A DNA stretch of 27,799 nucleotides from Bacillota bacterium. GTDB taxonomy: Bacteria > Bacillota > Clostridia > Oscillospirales > Ethanoligenentaceae. The notes beneath the pieces were generated by a model. It was given only the letters and a program-made list of their open reading frames with translations. It was not told the origin of the DNA and ran no database searches. How positions within the stretch are numbered: position 1 is the stretch's first letter; each line of letters begins with the position of its first letter. This document shows positions 22,490-27,799 of this stretch, piece by piece. The stretch is from contig JAEWAE010000077.1 in NCBI GenBank assembly GCA_023391835.1, positions 1 through 27,799 of the forward strand, read 5' to 3'. The position numbers were made by a program, and so were the translations under genes.

Positions 22490-22563
22490 TGGAGCGGGTG
22501 ATGGGAATCGAACCCACGCGGCCAGCTTGGGAAGCTGGAATTCTACCATTGAACTACACCCGC
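22490..22563 (-). tRNA. tRNA-Gly (anticodon CCC)
   Basis: The minus strand folds into a full cloverleaf. It has the acceptor stem GCGGGTG/CACCCGC, the D arm TAGTTCAATGGTAGAA, the anticodon stem CCAGC/GCTGG with the loop TTCCCAA (anticodon CCC, reading GGG) and the T arm GTGGGTTCGATTCCCAT. The discriminator base is T, as is normal for bacterial tRNA-Gly, and CCA is encoded (22490-22492). It forms a single-gene unit with its own promoter and terminator. Confidence 0.97.
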
Positions 22564-22581
22564 GAATCGGAAAGCTAGCAT

Positions 22582-22610
22582 ATTATAGCATACCGTTTGT
22601 AAAAAATCAA
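22582..22610 (-). promoter_or_regulatory. Promoter of tRNA-Gly
   Basis: TTGATT (complement of 22605-22610) and TATAAT (complement of 22582-22587) are separated by 17 nt. The tRNA 5' end is about 19 nt downstream. Confidence 0.85.
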
Positions 22611-22632
22611 CCGGAAACTGTCGGCAAAACCC

Positions 22633-22665
22633 AAAAAGCCCCCCGCGCTTTTCGGCGCGGAGGGC
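22633..22665 (-). terminator. Terminator of the ctsR-clpC operon
   Basis: An 11-bp GC-rich stem with one G-U pair (22638-22648 with 22655-22665), a 6-nt loop and five T residues on the minus strand lies 21 nt after the clpC stop. Confidence 0.9.
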
Positions 22666-22685
22666 GGATACGGGGGTAAAATCTA

Positions 22686-25175
<2,490 letters not shown>

Positions 25176-25247
25176 GCCTGTCAACCTTCCTTTCCGCGGC
25201 AAAGCGGAGTGCCCGCCCGGCCGCTGCCCCGAAGGGCCTTGAAACCA

Positions 25248-26258
25248 TTATTTCAGTCTTTCGCGCACCATACGGGCCCGCAGGGCGTCACGGGCCGCGG
25301 CGTCAAGGCTGCGGCCGGCATTCGCCATGAGGGTGGCGGGCTGCACTTCCCACAGCAGCGCGTCCACGCTTTCCAAACCGACCGGCTGGATCATGCCCAT
25401 GACCACGCCAAGCCGCACGTCGGAGATGCGTTCCATAAACTCGTCGGCCGACAAGAGCCGCGCGTGGCGCAGGATGCCCCAGCTGCGGAAGATACGGTCT
25501 TCCAGCTGCGGGCTGCGGCCTTTGAGATTTTCCCGCAGGCTGCGTTCCTGATGGATGATCTGACCCGCCACGGCGACGAGGTTATTGACCGCCTCGTGCT
25601 CGGTGACGCCCAGCGTCACCTGGTTGGAAATCTGGAAGAATGCGCCCCGGGCCTGACTGCCCTCGCCGTAGGTGCCCCGGATGGTAAGCCCGAGCTTACC
25701 CACCGCCACCGCCAGGTTGCGCATGGCCCCGGTCTGGGCCGCGGCGGGCAAAAAGAGCATCAGGCTGGCCCGCAGGCCGGTGCCCAGATTGGTGGGGCAT
25801 TGGGTGAGATAGCCCAGCCGCTCGTCAAAGGCGAAATGGAGCTTGTCGTCGAGCCGGTCGTCGAGCTTCCATGCCGCATCCAGCGCGCTGTCGAGGGAAA
25901 GCCCCGCGCTCATCGCCTGGATACGGATGTGGTCCTCTTCACCCAGCATGATGCTCATCTGCTCATCCTGCCCCAGCAGCAGCGCGCGGCCCTGACGCTC
26001 CCGTGCGAATTCCGGGCTGATGAGGTGACGCTCGGCCAGCGACATGGCGCGTGCGGGCGTCAGCTTCTGCATTTCAATATATTCAAACTGCCCTTCGTCG
26101 GTCTCGGAAAGCGCCTGCCGCGCCTTCTCGTTGACTTCCTGGCGCTGGGCCTGATTCATGCGGCAGGGGAACGGGTATTCCGCGAGGTTGCGGGCCAGCC
26201 TCACACGGCTGCTGATGACGGCGTCCCCTTCGGGGCCCGTCTGCTGATACCATTTCAT
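25248..26258 (-). CDS. mcsB: Protein arginine kinase McsB
   Basis: Phosphorylates arginine residues of CtsR and misfolded proteins, marking them for ClpC-ClpP. The 336-residue protein has the phosphagen-kinase fold. SSRVRLARNL (about 16-25) is the ATP-contacting segment, CPTNLGTGLRASLMLFLPA (about 153-171) carries the catalytic-site Cys equivalent, and GTYGEGSQARGAFFQISNQVTLG (about 194-216) is the nucleotide and phosphate loop. It lacks the N-terminal guanidino-substrate domain of creatine and arginine kinases, as expected for McsB. Its ATG overlaps the mcsA stop (ATGA), coupling translation to the activator McsA. Confidence 0.96.
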   Translation of the reverse strand: MKWYQQTGPEGDAVISSRVRLARNLAEYPFPCRMNQAQRQEVNEKARQALSETDEGQFEYIEMQKLTPARAMSLAERHLISPEFARERQGRALLLGQDEQMSIMLGEEDHIRIQAMSAGLSLDSALDAAWKLDDRLDDKLHFAFDERLGYLTQCPTNLGTGLRASLMLFLPAAAQTGAMRNLAVAVGKLGLTIRGTYGEGSQARGAFFQISNQVTLGVTEHEAVNNLVAVAGQIIHQERSLRENLKGRSPQLEDRIFRSWGILRHARLLSADEFMERISDVRLGVVMGMIQPVGLESVDALLWEVQPATLMANAGRSLDAAARDALRARMVRERLK

Positions 26259-26773
26259 TCGCCCTGCACCTTCTTTTCATATTCACGGATGCGGTCGCGC
26301 AGCGTGGCCGCTTTTTCGTATTCCTGGGCGGCGACGGCGTCGCTCAGCTGCTTTTTGAGCGTTTCCAGCTGGCGGCGCAGCGCCACGGCCTCCCCCGCCG
26401 AGCGGGGCACCTTGCCCACGTGCTGGGTCTTACCATGGATACGCTGGATGGAGGGCAGCAGCTCGCGGTAAAATTCCTTGTAGCAATGGGCACATCCGGC
26501 CTTGGCCGTGCGGGCCAGCTCGTCGAAGGTCATGCCGCAGAAGCTGCATTTTTTGCCCTGCGTGACGGCGGGTGCCGGCGCCGTCTGGGAAAAGAGGCTG
26601 CCGAGAATATCCTGAATGCCGATCCCTGCGAAGGGGCTCAGGCTTGTGAAAACTGTGTCGTACCCCAGCTCGTGGGCGCACTGTGCACAGAGATGAAGCT
26701 CCCTGAGTTCTCCGTTGACCGACTCTTTCAGATATACGGTCGCTTCGCGCTGGCCGCATCTTTCACACATCAT
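26255..26773 (-). CDS. mcsA: McsA, zinc-binding activator of McsB
   Basis: Stimulates McsB kinase activity and, in Bacillus, modulates CtsR. The 172-residue protein has an N-terminal CxxC pair (MMCERCGQREATVYLKESVNGE) with a second pair in HLCAQCAHELG, forming one zinc site. A further four Cys in CSFCGMTF and GCAHCYKEF form another. A C-terminal UVR domain (LSDAVAAQEYEKAATLRDRIREYEKK) contacts ClpC-type partners. The start is taken at the ATG at 26773; a neighbouring ATG three codons upstream is too close to the ribosome site. It lies 24 nt after ctsR. Confidence 0.95.
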   Translation of the reverse strand: MMCERCGQREATVYLKESVNGELRELHLCAQCAHELGYDTVFTSLSPFAGIGIQDILGSLFSQTAPAPAVTQGKKCSFCGMTFDELARTAKAGCAHCYKEFYRELLPSIQRIHGKTQHVGKVPRSAGEAVALRRQLETLKKQLSDAVAAQEYEKAATLRDRIREYEKKVQGE

Positions 26774-26797
26774 TGTCCTCATTCCTTCCCCGCGCTG

Positions 26798-27253
26798 TCA
26801 CCTGAGCATGGCCGCCAGCATCTGTTTGAAAACCGCCGCCCGCAGCGCGTCACGCTCGGTCTGCGGTACCGTGTGATAGGCTTTATCGGAAAGCGCGGCC
26901 TGCATCAGCCGCGCCGATCTTTCGTCAATGGTGCCGCTCTCTTTCAGGTTGCCCAGAAAGATGCGGGCGGATTCGCTGTCGATGCGGTCGCCGATGCAGT
27001 TGATGACGTGCATCAGCGGGCGGGATTCACTGAATTTCACCCGGGTAATGCGGATATAGCCGCCACCGCCGCGCCGACTTTCCACCAGATACCCATGCTC
27101 CGGCGTGAAGCGCGACGTGATGACGTAATTGATTTGGCTGGGCACGCAGCCCAGGCGGTTCGCCAGCTCGTTGCGCTGGATCTCGGCGATGCCGTCGTCC
27201 GTTTCCCTGAGCATCTGACGAATGATCTCCGCAATGGTGTCGCTGAACCCCAC
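26798..27253 (-). CDS. ctsR: Heat-shock repressor CtsR
   Basis: Represses clp and related genes at normal temperature and is inactivated by heat. The 151-residue protein has the N-terminal winged helix (about 1-65), with IQRNELANRLGCVPSQINYVITSRFTPEHGYLVESRRGGGGYIRI containing the glycine-rich wing that senses temperature in Bacillus. A C-terminal dimerisation domain follows. The start is a GTG at 27253 with GGGAGG seven bases upstream. It heads the operon and binds its own promoter (CtsR box 27284-27300). Confidence 0.97.
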   Translation of the reverse strand: MGFSDTIAEIIRQMLRETDDGIAEIQRNELANRLGCVPSQINYVITSRFTPEHGYLVESRRGGGGYIRITRVKFSESRPLMHVINCIGDRIDSESARIFLGNLKESGTIDERSARLMQAALSDKAYHTVPQTERDALRAAVFKQMLAAMLR

Positions 27254-27283
27254 ACTCTCGCCTCCCTCAAAGCAATATTTATC

Positions 27284-27300
27284 TTTGACTATCTTTGACC
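27284..27300 (-). promoter_or_regulatory. CtsR operator
   Basis: The minus strand reads GGTCAAAGATAGTCAAA, matching the CtsR heptad direct repeat (A/GGTCAAA NAN A/GGTCAAA). It lies just downstream of the -10 box and would overlap the transcription start, as expected for repression of the operon. Confidence 0.92.
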
Positions 27301-27308
27301 TTAGCTGT

Positions 27309-27337
27309 ATTATACCTTTTTAGGGTCGGAATAGAAA
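27309..27337 (-). promoter_or_regulatory. Promoter of the ctsR operon
   Basis: A perfect TATAAT (complement of 27309-27314) has a poor -35 candidate TTTCTA (complement of 27332-27337) at 17 nt. The CtsR box begins nine nt after the -10. Confidence 0.65.
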
Positions 27338-27567
27338 ACCATGAGGAATCCCATAAACCGCCGGGTCGGGCGAATGGGTAAAACTGTCGGATGTTATCTC
27401 GCGTTTTCAGCAAAAATCAGCGAATTTCAGTGTCCGATGATAAAAACGCGTCGCGCGGCCGGTCGGCATTGGCAAAGCGCACACCATGGGCATAGTATGA
27501 ACTAGCCGCAGCGCGGCCGGCCGGAAACGGCAGGCAACCCGGGAAAATCCGAAATCCCGGTGGAGTA
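27338..27567. other. Intergenic region between ctsR and the Cys-rich peptide
   Basis: With the flanking promoters this gap is about 370 nt. I see no gene. It holds a small hairpin (CCGGGA/TCCCGG, 27539-27544 with 27555-27560) just before the plus-strand promoter and GC-rich palindromic pieces near 27450 and 27515, none with a clear role. Confidence 0.5.
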
Positions 27568-27595
27568 ACCAACAGAGGGTATTCTCCATACTATA
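27568..27595 (+). promoter_or_regulatory. Sigma-K-like promoter of the Cys-rich peptide
   Basis: ACC (27568-27570), 16 nt, then CATACTATA (27587-27595) fits the sporulation mother-cell sigma-K consensus (AC, about 16 nt, CATANNNTA). No housekeeping -35 is seen. The match covers few bases, so chance is possible. Confidence 0.45.
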
Positions 27596-27625
27596 TTGGT
27601 GAGAGCACGAAAGGAGGTCTTCTTC

Positions 27626-27748
27626 ATGGCGTGTGGCAATGGCTTTTTCGGAGGACGTAACAACAACTGGTGCATTTGGATTATACTTATCATCATCATC
27701 CTGGTCTGCTGCTGCGGCGGGGTCGACAACGATCCGTGTGACAACTGA
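27626..27748 (+). CDS. 40-residue Cys/Gly-rich single-span membrane peptide
   Basis: The product opens with MACGNGFFGG and RNNN, then a hydrophobic segment WCIWIILIIIILVCCC (about 15-30) and a short polar tail rich in Gly, Asp and Cys (GGVDNDPCDN). Six Cys in 40 residues are notable. AAAGGAGGT sits eight bases before the ATG, an almost ideal ribosome site, and a strong terminator follows. The design resembles the small YjcZ-type membrane peptides of Bacillus spores and similar unnamed peptides in clostridia, but homology was not tested. With the sigma-K-like promoter this suggests a spore-envelope role, which is inference. It is too short for most gene finders. Confidence 0.75.
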   Translation: MACGNGFFGGRNNNWCIWIILIIIILVCCCGGVDNDPCDN

Positions 27749-27759
27749 ATCAAAAGGCG

Positions 27760-27791
27760 AAAAGCGCCGGAGCATTGGCACCGGCGCTTTT
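27760..27791 (+). terminator. Terminator of the Cys-rich peptide gene
   Basis: An 11-bp stem (27760-27770 with 27781-27791, AAAAGCGCCGG/CCGGCGCTTTT) with a 10-nt loop ends in T residues on both strands, 12 nt after the stop codon. It can act in both directions. Confidence 0.85.
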
Positions 27792-27799
27792 CCATATGC

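Overview
The window is a GC-rich chromosomal segment whose gene content and order point to a Gram-positive member of class Clostridia, most likely the Oscillospirales/Ruminococcaceae. The evidence is the ctsR-mcsA-mcsB-clpC operon, a clostridial-style ftsE-ftsX-ctpA cluster, a PucR/CdaR-type regulator, Shine-Dalgarno sites close to AGGAGG before most genes, several TTGACA/TATAAT-like promoters and many U-tailed hairpins. Almost everything is transcribed on the minus strand. The exceptions are a flavin-reductase-like gene and a tiny Cys-rich membrane peptide at the right edge.

Layout, left to right. Positions 1-113 are AT-rich and look like the end of an IS200/IS605-type element just outside the argF terminator. 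Positions 165-6785 hold an arginine operon read argG-argC-argJ-argB-argD-argF, with a consensus ARG box upstream of its promoter; argH is not here. Next come a TIM-barrel-like protein of unknown function and, divergent from it, a flavin-reductase-like gene. Positions 8369-8775 have no convincing gene but carry a complete minus-strand transcription unit (TTGACA-17-TACGAT promoter, several hairpins, strong terminator): an orphan candidate structured RNA. It is followed by greA-lysS-(membrane-anchored unknown), closed by a 22-bp perfect hairpin. greA has its own promoter and a long leader containing a candidate early terminator.

Positions 11916-17362 hold a PucR-type regulator, ftsE, ftsX, a 32-residue membrane peptide, the S41 protease ctpA and a ROK regulator, all in tandem. 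Then come a lone MsmX/UgpC-type sugar-importer ATPase, an RsuA-family pseudouridine synthase, a DUF4830-like protein, an NCS2 purine permease, a small membrane protein and tRNA-Gly(CCC). The right part (22686-27253) is the heat-shock/proteostasis operon ctsR-mcsA-mcsB-clpC with a CtsR operator next to the -10 box. Upstream and divergent lies a 40-residue Cys-rich membrane peptide with a promoter resembling the sporulation sigma-K consensus.

Most of the window is conserved housekeeping. The parts most likely to be undescribed are the orphan RNA locus, the two micro-proteins, and the leader structures before greA, argG and ftsE. All similarity statements come from recognising sequence motifs by eye; no database search was run.
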